Positions 18,066 to 26,760 are shown, numbered from the stretch's first letter. The stretch is 44,214 bases of DNA from Acidobacteriota bacterium (GCA_016191015.1 JACPPM010000050.1:1-44214); one strand, 5' to 3'. Notes: generated from the letters alone by a model not told the origin. Numbers and translations are program-made.

Positions 18066-18137
18066 GTCTGATTCCTTTCGTCGATGTGTGAGGCACGGAC
18101 GGCTCGCAATGAGCCGCCATTGATGAACGGAAGGGAC

Positions 18138-18488
18138 CTAGACTGACGGAGGCGCGCGAGATCGTGAAGCTGAGAAGACGCCGCCGAGCGGCACGAGCGG
18201 TGCGACGGGCTGGAGACGCTCCGGTCTGTCTTCGACCGGAAGCACACACCCGGACGTGGCCGCCGGCGTGCTCTGGACCTGGCTCCACACGCACGCGGGA
18301 CATTGGTGGTCCTGCGGCAGCGTGACGCCGCCGGGCGCGTCCCAATGCATGGCCGTTTCGGTGCAGTGAGCGATCCCGGCCTGTACACTCCGGTGAGTGT
18401 GGAAGAAAGAGGCGAGCAGAATGGCGAGAACGTAGGCGGAAGTCAGACCGCCCCGCCAACCCCGCCGTCTCTGCCCCCGAACACACAT
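18138..18488 (-). CDS. Small exported His/Cys-rich protein heading the metal operon
   Basis: This 116-residue protein has an N-terminal hydrophobic segment (17-28) that could be a signal peptide or anchor. The mature part carries clustered potential metal ligands: H30, H32, H41, C42, H48 and HQCPAC (H61, C63, C66). The rest is proline-rich and poorly conserved in appearance. It stands first in the operon, 72 bases before the outer-membrane barrel gene. This resembles the small DUF2946-like proteins sometimes found with metal or copper loci, but the family assignment is uncertain. It may be a metallochaperone or metal sensor peptide. Translation lacks a Shine-Dalgarno site. Confidence 0.6.
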   Translation of the reverse strand: MCVRGQRRRGWRGGLTSAYVLAILLASFFHTHRSVQAGIAHCTETAMHWDAPGGVTLPQDHQCPACVWSQVQSTPAATSGCVLPVEDRPERLQPVAPLVPLGGVFSASRSRAPPSV

Positions 18489-18498
18489 CGCAAGCTAA

Positions 18499-18527
18499 CG
18501 GATAACACACGCGAGACACCGAGTCAA
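18499..18527 (-). promoter_or_regulatory. Candidate promoter of the metal-uptake operon
   Basis: On the minus strand TTGACT (18522-18527) and TATCCG (18499-18504) are 17 bases apart, ten bases before the start codon at 18488. The -35 is good, the -10 weak, as expected for a regulated promoter. No clear Zur or MntR palindrome was seen. Confidence 0.35.
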
Positions 18528-18567
18528 TCGCAGCAGAACGCGCCCAGGGCTGCCGCAACGCGCCGGA

Positions 18568-18705
18568 AACCGCAGATTCCACAGATTGACGCGCAGTTGT
18601 CGCAGATGGCATCGGGCGGACCGGAGAGTGAAGAGGAAGTTGCTCGTCGGTAAATGGCTGGGAGAATCTGCGCAATCTGCGCGGAAATCGGCGCAATCTG
18701 CGGTT
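18568..18705. repeat. Long imperfect inverted repeat of ATCTGCG words
   Basis: The left arm (18568-18607) contains AACCGCAGATT, CAGATT and CGCAGAT; the right arm (18662-18705) contains AATCTGCGCAATCTGCGC and CAATCTGCGGTT, the reverse complement order. The arms pair over about 40 bases with mismatches and leave a 54-base loop. It occupies most of the gap 18489-18862, in which no gene was recognised; an 83-codon frame across it is made of the repeat words and is not believed. Similar arrays occur between genes in other bacteria (general impression, not checked). Confidence 0.7.
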
Positions 18706-18862
18706 GCGTTCGGAACGGACGCGCCGTATCGGCGCCTCGACTTTGCTGCAGCCTTGAACGCGGGTCGGCGGGCACTCCCGTGCCGTCGCCCGGCCTGACT
18801 TGAGAACCAGGAACCGGGGATTCCGCCGCGCTCAGATAGAAGCGGAATCCCCGTCCGAGTTG

Positions 18863-20167
18863 TCAGAAGCTGTATTCGAAGCCGAGGAGAGGCGTGAGGT
18901 TGTCGCGCAACCCGCCGTCGTCAAGCTTGACGCCGACGTTAAAATCGACAAGGAGCCGCCCGCCGGCGTTCATCTTGAAGCCGAAAGCCGCGCTTGTCTC
19001 GATGAAGGATCCTCCTGCGAACTGGATGTCCTTGAACGTCTGGCCTGTGATTGCGGTGAACGTCCCGCTCACCAGGCGTGCGGAATCGATGACGCGCTGG
19101 CCGATCAGGTCGAAGGCCACGGTGAAGCGGGGCGAGACGCCGATATCGGCTCCGATGACGTAGAGAAACTGGTCGGGCAGGTCCGCTTTCGTGCCCGCCA
19201 CCACGTCGCCGCCGAGAAGGCTCTCCCCGTTCCATTGATACGCCAGATTCACGTGGGGAGAGATTTTCTTGTGAGCCATGGAAATCGCGACAAACGGTTT
19301 CACACCCGCCGCCCCGGAGCCCAGGAGGTTTTCTTCGTCGCCGGTCGGAGCCCGGACGTCCACTCCCGCGGCTATACCCGCGGTTTCCCGCCTCATCGCA
19401 TTGGCTTTGAACCGGAAGATCAGGTCGCCGATTCCGCTGGCGGAGCCCTGTGTCGAGAACACTCTTCTGTTGCCGTGGCCGCCGCTGCCGTCATTGAAGT
19501 AGTGCACGGCTAGATCTCCACTCGTACCCACCCTCTGAATTGTCGCGACGGATGTGACGCCGAGGTCGGTCCGCACGATCGGGAGCGCCACGGAAACATC
19601 AAGCCTATCCGCGAGGCCGTAAGTGAGGACCGCGGTGAACCGATCGATCGAGACGTTGATGGCGTTGAGCGTGGTGACGACATCCGCCCTCCCGCCGCCC
19701 TGCTGAAAGTCGTCGTGCGTGAATACGGCATCGACGTTTTCGAGGTCCATACCTTCCATGCTGTCGAAGCTGAACCTCTGGTAGCTGAAGCCCAGCGTGA
19801 GTTTCTTCCCGCCGATCGTCTCGGCGCGATCCGACATGATCGGACCGAAGCTCTGAGTCGATCGATCGAAAACGCCGGTTTCCGAGTCGAAGCTGTAGGT
19901 GAATCCCGACGCCGGGGACGGGAGTGGCACCGAGGACAGTTGTGTCGCCATCGCGCTGTTGAACTGAGTGAAGGAAGCGAACGAGGAGCTGAAGAAGTGA
20001 GCCGAGTGAGTGCCGCCACCGGGAAGGGGCGCATCACTGTCCACCTGGAGGCCATCCGAGCCGAAAAGGTACGGGATCAGATACGCAAGTTTGTTGCTAT
20101 TCGATTCTGCCCATGCCGAGCCCCCGCTCAAGCTCAGCAGAGCCACCACGATCACTTTATTCCACAT
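18863..20167 (-). CDS. Outer-membrane beta-barrel of the Phenol_MetA_deg-like type
   Basis: This 434-residue protein has a signal peptide with cleavage after AWA (about residue 20). The body has alternating barrel strands, for example KKLTLGFSYQRFSF, RFTAVLTYGLADRLDVSVALPIVRTDLGV, GIAAGVDVRAPTGDEENLLGSG and PHVNLAYQWNGE, and ends in FEYSF with a terminal Phe. The pattern with DVSVALPIV and RAPTGDEEN is typical of the PF13557-like transporter/MetA family, whose members are often annotated as transporters with no known substrate. A good GAGGAGAA site precedes the ATG. The gene stands alone on the minus strand downstream of a kinase gene. Confidence 0.85.
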   Translation of the reverse strand: MWNKVIVVALLSLSGGSAWAESNSNKLAYLIPYLFGSDGLQVDSDAPLPGGGTHSAHFFSSSFASFTQFNSAMATQLSSVPLPSPASGFTYSFDSETGVFDRSTQSFGPIMSDRAETIGGKKLTLGFSYQRFSFDSMEGMDLENVDAVFTHDDFQQGGGRADVVTTLNAINVSIDRFTAVLTYGLADRLDVSVALPIVRTDLGVTSVATIQRVGTSGDLAVHYFNDGSGGHGNRRVFSTQGSASGIGDLIFRFKANAMRRETAGIAAGVDVRAPTGDEENLLGSGAAGVKPFVAISMAHKKISPHVNLAYQWNGESLLGGDVVAGTKADLPDQFLYVIGADIGVSPRFTVAFDLIGQRVIDSARLVSGTFTAITGQTFKDIQFAGGSFIETSAAFGFKMNAGGRLLVDFNVGVKLDDGGLRDNLTPLLGFEYSF

Positions 20168-20248
20168 GCGATTCTCCTCTTGTCATTTTTCATCTTTTGG
20201 ACAAATAGAGTGAGCGGGACGACAGGCACGCCGCTGCACCCCACACCG

Positions 20249-23248
20249 TCAGCGGATCGCATCGATAACCCATGATCCCCCTCCCTTTCGAAAACTGAAC
20301 GTTGCCTTGGACTGGTTGGGAACCCGATCTCCCTGCACCGTGATCAGATCATCCCGGCGCTGGCAGACGACCGTAGCGGTATCACCGGAGAGCTCGAAGC
20401 TGATGGGCGTGAGCTCGATGACATGGGAACGTGTGAAACCGAAGCTGGCCTTGATCTTGCTCTCCTCACGCTCCCCCAGTGATGGCCAGATACTCCTCAA
20501 AGCCTCGAGATTCTTCTCTTGGATCGCCGCCGAGTATGAACGCAGCAGCTTCGTAATCGCTTCGGTGTCGCCGGCCGCGCTTCGTGCTGCGGCATCGTAC
20601 AGGGCGGCCGCCCTATGATAAGCAGCTGCGGCATCCGAGAGCCTCCCCTGCTCAGCCAGCGACCCCCCCTTCGACATCTCGCCGGACGCCTGGGGCACCG
20701 CACCCGGCGCCTTCTTCCTGGCGGTTTCGGCAGCGAGTCGCGCTTCGGCGAGGAGCTTCGCCTCTTCGGCCGCCTGTTTCTGCGACGTCGAATCCGTGAC
20801 CGCCTTCTCGATCGCTCCCGCATCGACACCTGGGTGCGGCCGGTCATCCGCCGGGTGGGCAGCCGCATCCTGCCGGCGAACCTCCTTCTCCTGCTGGCTC
20901 ACGCGAAGCTCGGCGACACGTGCTTCCCCCGCCGCTCCCTCGTAGGCGCTCACAGCCGCCTTGAACTGGACCGTCGCCTGGACGTACTGCCCGGCGTCGG
21001 AGAAGCGCTTTCCCTCCAGCTCCAGTTTGCGCGCTCTTTCGTAGGACTCATTGGCCAGGACTCCTGCCCGCGCCTGCTCCGCACTGCCTCGGGCCGCCCG
21101 TGCCTGCCGCATCGCGTCATCCAGATCCGACCGCAACCGGGCGTCGATCTTGACGAGGAGGTCGCGAGCGCCGGCGGAAGCGGGTGCGGCCCCGAAAGCG
21201 CGAACAAGCAGCGTCTTCGCCTCCTCCGCCTGCCCACGCTCGAGGAGGCTGTTTGCTTGCAGGATCGCCGCCTCCTCAGGCTTGGCCTGTCCATCGGGCA
21301 GGACCACCTTGGGTTGCTCCGTTTGTGGATCTACATCCACCGCGGCTGGGTCACCGGGGCCGGCCACAACTTGAGTCTGCTTCTGGCCGGTCTCCGCGAC
21401 CTTGTCGTCGCCCGTCACCCCGGGCGTGACCGTGTTCAGCGTCATGACGCCGGCGATGACGGCGCCGGCGAGCGACAGGATGGCGACACCGTATCCCCAT
21501 CGCGCGGGCAGCTTGGCCCGGCCTCGGACGCCTTGGCGAACGGCGAGAGGGCGGGTGGTTTCCGGCTGAGCCGCACGCGCTTGCGCCTCTGCGCTTTGTC
21601 GCGCGATCTCTTTCTCGATCTTCGCTCGAAGATTCGCCGCGCCGGGCTGATCGGGCCACAGCACCACGGCCTCGCCGAGGGCGCGGGATGCATCCTCCGG
21701 CCGCTTCGACGAAAGGTGGGCGCGCGCTTCCTTCATCAGCTCCTCGGCGCGATTCCGCGCGTCCTGCGCCGCCCGCTGCTGCTCCTCGAGCTGCGATATC
21801 CGCGCACGCAGCGCCTGCACCGCCGGGTCATCAGCGTCGATCGCGATCGCTCGTTCGGCCTCCCGCCCCGCCTTCTCCAGTTTTCCGGCCGACAGCGCGG
21901 CCTCAGCACTCTGCATGATCTTCGAGAGCAAATCCCGGCGCCGCTCCTCCTCTCGCTCCCTCTCCAGCCACTCACGCGCCGCCGCGAGGTACTCGGCCGC
22001 CTCGCGGTGACCGGGAGCGGCGGCGAGCAGCTCATTCATCACATCGACACAGCCGGTATAGTCGTGTCGATCGAAGGCGCTCTGCCCATCCTGGAACCGC
22101 TGCTGGATCCATTCGTCCCGGCGGCGCGCGTCGTCGCGCACGCGAAGCTCCTCGCGTACGCGCGCGAGCGCTGCCGTCACTCTCGAATCGGCTGCGATCG
22201 CAGCCTCGGCGCTTTCGAGGATCGTCACGGCGCCGGTCAGATCTCCCTTGGCGGCCAGCGCATCAGCCTGGGCGACGAGCCGTCGCGTCCGCTGCTCCTT
22301 CTCTTGCTCCTCTCCCCGATCGGCCGGTCTCACTTCGATACTGTCGATCACGGCCCCGACCCTTGGACGCGGCGCCGTTCGGGCCGAGACGAACTGAGCG
22401 GTACGTTCGACATCGACCGGCTGCGCCACCCATCCACTTCGCATTCGATCCAGATCGGCGAGGATCTCGTCGACCGTCTGGTAGCGGGCGTCGGGATTCT
22501 TGATCAGGGCGCGGTGGACGATCTGAGTCAGCTCCTTCGGCAGAGCGGGGTCGACCGACCCGATCGGCTCGGGCTCCTCCTGTGTGATCTTGAAGAACGT
22601 GGCTGGGAGCGATGTCCCGTTGAAGGGTTTGCGGGAGGTCAGGACCTCATAGCATACCGAGCCCAGAGAGAAGATGTCCGATCGCCGGTCGACGCGGTCG
22701 CCTCTGATCTGCTCGGGCGACATGTAGCTGGGAGTGCCCATCACAGCGCCCGCTTTCGTGACCTCCGAGGAGGCGATGCGGGCGAGCCCGAAGTCGAGGA
22801 TCTTCACATGACCGCCGGGGACGATGAAGATGTTTCCGGGCTTGATATCGCGATGGATGACCCCGTTAGCGTGCGCATGCGCAATGCCCTCGCACATCTC
22901 CGTGATCACCTTCACCTTGTCGGGGATGGACACGAGCTCACGGCGAGCCAGCTTCTTGCGAAGATCCTCGCCTTCGAGAAACTCCATCGCCATGTACGCG
23001 CGCCCGCCTTCCTCGCCCAGGTCGTAAATCGTGATGATGTTCTTGTGCGAAAGCTGGCCGGCCGATCGTGCCTCGCGGAAGAAGCGTTGGCGGAGCTCAG
23101 GGTCCGCGTCCAGGTCGGCGGACATCGTCTTCACCGCCACGATCCGTTCGATGACAGGGTCCAGCGCCTTGTAAACGATCCCCATGGCGCCTTCGCCGAT
23201 CTTCTGAAGGATCTCGTATTTGCCGATCTTCTGCACGCCGCTCACCAT
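20249..23248 (-). CDS. Membrane Ser/Thr protein kinase with coiled-coil/TPR linker and NTF2-like end
   Basis: In this 999-residue protein the PknB-type kinase domain (10-268) has GEGAMG (18-23), Lys40, HRDIKPGN (132-139), DFG (152-154) and SPE (177-179), all intact. Cytoplasmic TPR-like and coiled-coil helices rich in Ala, Glu and Arg follow (320-560), then one membrane span (584-604). The outside part has further Ala/Glu-rich helices and a final domain of about 100 residues (ITKLLRSYSAAIQEKNLEALRSIWPSL ... GGGSWVIDAIR), which reads like an NTF2/SnoaL-type cone fold seen at kinase ends. ATG at 23248 was chosen because the kinase begins almost at once. It is not adjacent to a sigma gene. Confidence 0.92.
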   Translation of the reverse strand: MVSGVQKIGKYEILQKIGEGAMGIVYKALDPVIERIVAVKTMSADLDADPELRQRFFREARSAGQLSHKNIITIYDLGEEGGRAYMAMEFLEGEDLRKKLARRELVSIPDKVKVITEMCEGIAHAHANGVIHRDIKPGNIFIVPGGHVKILDFGLARIASSEVTKAGAVMGTPSYMSPEQIRGDRVDRRSDIFSLGSVCYEVLTSRKPFNGTSLPATFFKITQEEPEPIGSVDPALPKELTQIVHRALIKNPDARYQTVDEILADLDRMRSGWVAQPVDVERTAQFVSARTAPRPRVGAVIDSIEVRPADRGEEQEKEQRTRRLVAQADALAAKGDLTGAVTILESAEAAIAADSRVTAALARVREELRVRDDARRRDEWIQQRFQDGQSAFDRHDYTGCVDVMNELLAAAPGHREAAEYLAAAREWLEREREEERRRDLLSKIMQSAEAALSAGKLEKAGREAERAIAIDADDPAVQALRARISQLEEQQRAAQDARNRAEELMKEARAHLSSKRPEDASRALGEAVVLWPDQPGAANLRAKIEKEIARQSAEAQARAAQPETTRPLAVRQGVRGRAKLPARWGYGVAILSLAGAVIAGVMTLNTVTPGVTGDDKVAETGQKQTQVVAGPGDPAAVDVDPQTEQPKVVLPDGQAKPEEAAILQANSLLERGQAEEAKTLLVRAFGAAPASAGARDLLVKIDARLRSDLDDAMRQARAARGSAEQARAGVLANESYERARKLELEGKRFSDAGQYVQATVQFKAAVSAYEGAAGEARVAELRVSQQEKEVRRQDAAAHPADDRPHPGVDAGAIEKAVTDSTSQKQAAEEAKLLAEARLAAETARKKAPGAVPQASGEMSKGGSLAEQGRLSDAAAAYHRAAALYDAAARSAAGDTEAITKLLRSYSAAIQEKNLEALRSIWPSLGEREESKIKASFGFTRSHVIELTPISFELSGDTATVVCQRRDDLITVQGDRVPNQSKATFSFRKGGGSWVIDAIR

Positions 23249-23659
23249 GTCGAGCCCACAGGCCGACTCTGGCCGTCGATCAATATTGGATTCTCGATTC
23301 CGGGTCAGACCCGGCTTCGAGGCTCACGTTCATTCGTTTCGAGCGGCACGTCGCCTGCTGACAGCCGCCCCCACGTGGAGCTGCCGCCGCGCGCAAACAA
23401 CGCACTACCCAACACTCATGTTACATCCCCGACTGTAAAGGGTCAATGCTGGCTTCCGAAATCGGCGACGCTGCGGTAGTGTCCGGGAATCCTGCCATCC
23501 CGATGCCCTTCCCTGGATCCTGCTCTCCGGGAGCGGGCTGGCCGGTGGGTCGACAATGTGAAGACTCCGACCTATATTTTGGTGAGAGGCGATGAGGGGC
23601 AGACCAGCCACGGATGAATCTTTGAGAGCAAGCTGCCGCCACATCTGGGAGGATCAATC
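23249..23659. other. Divergent intergenic region between kinase and propeller genes
   Basis: These 411 bases contain no recognisable gene. They hold the candidate plus-strand promoter at 23550-23578 and about 75 bases of leader before the propeller gene. No tandem or inverted repeat of note was seen. Confidence 0.5.
23550..23578 (+). promoter_or_regulatory. Candidate sigma70 promoter for the propeller protein gene
   Basis: TCGACA (23550-23555) and TATATT (23573-23578) are separated by 17 bases; each matches consensus at five of six positions. Transcription would start near 23585, leaving a leader of about 75 bases and the ribosome site GGGAGGA before the ATG at 23660. Confidence 0.5.
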
Positions 23660-25054
23660 ATGAACACGTCTGCGGGTAGATCCGGCGCCGTAATCGGGGC
23701 GATTCTCTGCTTGACGCCGTTGGTGCCCGCCGACACGCGTTGGGCAAAGTCCTACGGCGGCACCAGCGACGATGTCGGGCTCGCAATCTCCCAGATCGCC
23801 GACGGCGGGTTTGTGGTCGCAGGCTATGCGATCCGCCAAGGGGATCCGGACGACGACCTCTGGCTTGCGCGGATCAACCCCTCGGGCGGCGTCAAGTGGC
23901 AGAGGTATTATGACGTCGGGGCATGGGATGACATCGCCAACGACGTCCAGCCGACCGTCGATGGCGGCTACATCGTGGCCGGAGTGACGACCAACTATCG
24001 GGCTGGTGATTCCTACGAGAACAAGGATTTCCTTGTCATCAAAACTGATGCCAGAGGAGTCGTCACCTGGTGGCGCGCATATGGCGGCAACTACTTCGAC
24101 TCCGCCAGAGCTGTCCACCAGACACGCGACGGCGGGTATATCGTCATCGGATCGTCCGCATCGTCGCTGAATGGCAGCACGGATGTCTCTGTGCTAAAGC
24201 TGGATTCAGCAGGTGGTATCGAGTGGTGGAAGACATACGGAGGTTGGACCAGCGACGACGGGAAGGATGTTGTCATCACGTCAGATTCCGGCTACCTCGT
24301 CGCGGCGGACACGAAATCATTCGGGAGCGGCCAGAGCGATGTGTGGCTCCTGAAGCTCAAGTCGACCGGCGCGGTGGCATGGCAGAAAGCATACGGGGGC
24401 TCACAACTCGATCTCGGCATGAGGATCGTCCCGTCAGTGGATGGGAACTATCTCCTCGCTGGCCTCACCGCCTCATTCGGCGCGGGGCTCTATGACGGGT
24501 GGATTGTCAAGGTCGATTCCAACGGGGTCATCGTCTGGCAGAAGGCCTATGGCACGATCGACAACAACGCGTTCCTCGGCATCGCGGCGTCTTCGGACGG
24601 GGGAGCCGTCCCGGTCGGTTATACCTATTTGCCCTCGGGCCGCAGCTACCTGGGCCAGCAGATATGGGGGATGAAGATTGACTCCACCGGTGTAGTAATA
24701 TGGCAGAATGCGTATGGAGGAGGGTTGAACGATTCGGCCTACCAGGCTGCCGGGATGTCCAAAGGGGGATTCGCGATCACCGGCTCCACGCGGTCGTATG
24801 GCAATGGTAATACCGACGCGATTCTGCTCAAACTGGACCCCGCCGGCGAGATCGGCGCCTCCTGCACCAACGCCTCCCCGCCGTTTTACCAGTCGGTCGA
24901 GTCCACGGTCACCACAACGAAGGCAAAGGTCAAGACCACCAAGGCCACGGTGAAGAACATGAACGCCACGATCACTGATGTCGAGGGCGAGACCGGGAAG
25001 AGAAAGGGATCTACCACCTTCACCATCTGCAGCGGCACGTCCCGGCGCCGCTAG
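23660..25054 (+). CDS. Exported seven-repeat beta-propeller protein
   Basis: This 464-residue protein has a signal peptide (cleavage near VPA-DT, residue 24). Seven repeats of about 50-55 residues follow (28-400), each with WxKxYGG at the start, a central DGGY(I/F)VxG and a final DxWLxKLDSxG, for example WQKAYGGSQLDLG. This pattern is common in secreted propellers of Bacteroidota, Acidobacteriota and archaea, usually of unknown function. The tail (about 415-464) is rich in Thr and Lys (TTKAKVKTTKATVKN) and may be a linker or attachment region. GGGAGGA precedes the ATG by seven bases. It is followed on the same strand by another exported protein. Confidence 0.85.
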   Translation: MNTSAGRSGAVIGAILCLTPLVPADTRWAKSYGGTSDDVGLAISQIADGGFVVAGYAIRQGDPDDDLWLARINPSGGVKWQRYYDVGAWDDIANDVQPTVDGGYIVAGVTTNYRAGDSYENKDFLVIKTDARGVVTWWRAYGGNYFDSARAVHQTRDGGYIVIGSSASSLNGSTDVSVLKLDSAGGIEWWKTYGGWTSDDGKDVVITSDSGYLVAADTKSFGSGQSDVWLLKLKSTGAVAWQKAYGGSQLDLGMRIVPSVDGNYLLAGLTASFGAGLYDGWIVKVDSNGVIVWQKAYGTIDNNAFLGIAASSDGGAVPVGYTYLPSGRSYLGQQIWGMKIDSTGVVIWQNAYGGGLNDSAYQAAGMSKGGFAITGSTRSYGNGNTDAILLKLDPAGEIGASCTNASPPFYQSVESTVTTTKAKVKTTKATVKNMNATITDVEGETGKRKGSTTFTICSGTSRRR

Positions 25055-25501
25055 CGAGCTCCCCCAGTGTAAGAGGCGGCCGTCCGCTGTCTCCGCTGTC
25101 CGCCGTTAGGCCGGCTCCACCCGAGAGCGTCTCGAGGAGCGCATTGTTGCTGGCGGCCATAGTACATCCAGCCAGCTCGCTGGTCTTACTAGTGCGCAGG
25201 AAGTTGAGTGTTGACACGAAATGGGAAGAAATTTGAGGCGGCTAGATCTTCCGAGCTCCTCTCAGGAACGCAGGAGGAGAGGAATTCAGGAACGGAGCGG
25301 TCGCCTCGGACGATCAGGGTGGCTCGGAAGAACGCTCTCACCCCTTCGCTTCGCTCAAGGGCTCCGGCTCCACGCTCCAGGCCTGCGAAGCGGGCCGGAC
25401 GCTCTCACGCGCGGCGGAGACGCAACCAATGCAGGTTGCGGCTCGGCCGCGTTGGGAAGGAGCGAGGGCAACTGGATCAGCGAATCGTCGGGAGGTAAGA
25501 A
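25055..25501. other. Intergenic region without a recognised gene
   Basis: These 447 bases lie between two plus-strand exported-protein genes. No frame has recognisable protein features. The stretch around 25350-25430 contains CCTTCGCTTCGC and other short self-complementary GC-rich words; CCTTCGCTTCGC recurs at about 26930 inside the cohesin gene end, suggesting a scattered low-grade repeat. A strong ribosome site (GGGAGGTAAGAA) ends it. Confidence 0.45.
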
Positions 25502-26446
25502 ATGGACTGCTGGGTGCAGATGTGCAGGTGTTGGTTTAGGCGGCGCCTGTCCCACGCCTCATCATGGGGAACCAGGTCGATGGCGGGGACGTCAGTCTCC
25601 TTGGCGATGGCCATTCTGGTCTGTTCGATCGGCAGCCCTGTGGAGTCGTGCGCACAATCGTTCAGCGGATCCGGCGATGCCATCGTCGACTTCACTCGGC
25701 CGTCGACGCCCGCGATCGTCCACATCACCGGCGATGCAGGGAATGACTACTTCGTCATCCGATCGTCGACCCCCGGTGGCGGTTACGACGTCGACCTGCT
25801 TGTGGACGCGGCCGGTCCGTATGACGGAATCCGCCCGCTGGATTTTGAGGGGACCCACGCCGGCAGATTCGCCGTGACCGCTATTACCGCTTGGACCATC
25901 GACATACTGCCGGTGTCCTCCGCGCACAGTCTGCCGGTTCCGGGCAGCTACGCGGGCATCGGCGACGATGTGTTGGCACTCTCCGGCGCCATGCCCGACA
26001 CAGCCACGATCAGCGGTAACGCCGCAGGAGGCAACTTCGCGATCGATTGCTACCGGGCCGCCGGAGAATTGATCGGTCGCCTCGTCGACACCACAAATCC
26101 ATTCGTAGGGAGTGTCTCTGTACCTCACGAGGCGGTGTATCTGGTCATCGAGGCCGTGGGCCCCTGGTCCATCTCGACCACCGGCATCTACGGTCCAACC
26201 ATCAGCCAGATCAAGAGCAAGAAGAGCACTGCGGGAAGCCCGGTATCGGTCTACGGCACCGGCTTCTCAGCAAAGTCGTCATCCAACATCGTCAGGTTCG
26301 GCACCAAGAAAGCAACTGTCACCAAGGCCTCCCCGACGAAGCTCACCGTGACGATCCCAACGAGCTGCCGGAAAGGAAGGAGCTACGACGTGACAGTGAC
26401 CGTGAACAGCATCAGCAGTAACTCGCTTCCGTTCGCGGTGAAGTAG
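25502..26446 (+). CDS. Exported protein with C-terminal IPT/TIG domain
   Basis: This 314-residue protein starts at ATG 25502, supported by GGGAGGTAAG just upstream. That gives a long positively charged leader (with FRRRLS) before the hydrophobic stretch SVSLAMAILVCSIGS and likely cleavage near CAQS (about residue 53). An alternative ATG at 25580 gives a normal-length signal peptide but a poorer ribosome site. The middle (55-225) is a strand-rich domain not recognised (INNER motifs include GDAGNDYFVIRSSTPGGGYDVDLLVD). The last 85 residues form an IPT/TIG fold with SVYGTGFSAKSS, resembling the end of the SBBP protein at 2972-5362. Function is unknown; extracellular. Confidence 0.75.
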   Translation: MDCWVQMCRCWFRRRLSHASSWGTRSMAGTSVSLAMAILVCSIGSPVESCAQSFSGSGDAIVDFTRPSTPAIVHITGDAGNDYFVIRSSTPGGGYDVDLLVDAAGPYDGIRPLDFEGTHAGRFAVTAITAWTIDILPVSSAHSLPVPGSYAGIGDDVLALSGAMPDTATISGNAAGGNFAIDCYRAAGELIGRLVDTTNPFVGSVSVPHEAVYLVIEAVGPWSISTTGIYGPTISQIKSKKSTAGSPVSVYGTGFSAKSSSNIVRFGTKKATVTKASPTKLTVTIPTSCRKGRSYDVTVTVNSISSNSLPFAVK

Positions 26447-26502
26447 CTCAGCCTCCTCAGCAGAGCTCGTGACCGAAGTGTGGCTCTGCGAGTCTGCCCG
26501 GT

Positions 26503-26530
26503 ACGGACTCCGGTCCGTGTTTTCGGATTT
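26503..26530 (+). terminator. Candidate transcription terminator after the IPT protein gene
   Basis: ACGGAC-TCCG-GTCCGT (26503-26518) forms a six-base stem with four-base loop, followed by GTTTTCGGATTTC. It lies 57 bases after the stop codon at 26446. The T-tract is interrupted, so strength is uncertain. Confidence 0.45.
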
Positions 26531-26717
26531 CATTGTTGTGGAGACGTGTCTGCTCAAAGCGCGCCGGCCGGGCCCGAGTCGGTGAAGAGCAGTTCCACCA
26601 GCTCTCCCACCTCGTTCGGCACGGCCGAGCCATTATGTGGGTGTGCGCTCTGTCAAGCTCAGCCCGAATTGCCCCCAGGGGCTGCGGCAAAGTCACACCT
26701 GCGGCCCGTTCTGGTCA

Positions 26718-26760
26718 ATTCGTACCCGTACGGGTACCGGCCGTAGGCCTTGGTACGAAT
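26718..26760. repeat. Nested palindrome: 16-base perfect core inside a 9-base inverted repeat
   Basis: GTACCCGTACGGGTAC (26722-26737) is a perfect palindrome. It is overlapped and enclosed by ATTCGTACC (26718-26726) and its exact complement GGTACGAAT (26752-26760). The two foldings are mutually exclusive. Function unknown: it could be a protein-binding site or recombination remnant. Confidence 0.7.

Noticed and set aside
18524-18775. Open frame of 83 codons with Cys residues, minus strand
   Set aside because: The sequence is generated by the ATCTGCG repeat words (repeated QIAPISAQIAQI, ICGICG) and is not protein-like.
20231-20255. CCGCTG/CAGCGG inverted repeat at the end of the third kinase gene as a terminator
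   Set aside because: It has a six-base stem with a 13-base loop, overlaps the stop codon and has no T-run.
20615-23479. Open frame of 954 codons on the plus strand
   Set aside because: It is fully antisense to the kinase gene at 20249-23248, which has an intact kinase signature. The translation is low-complexity (Leu/Arg/Gly) without domains, a common by-product of GC-rich codon use.
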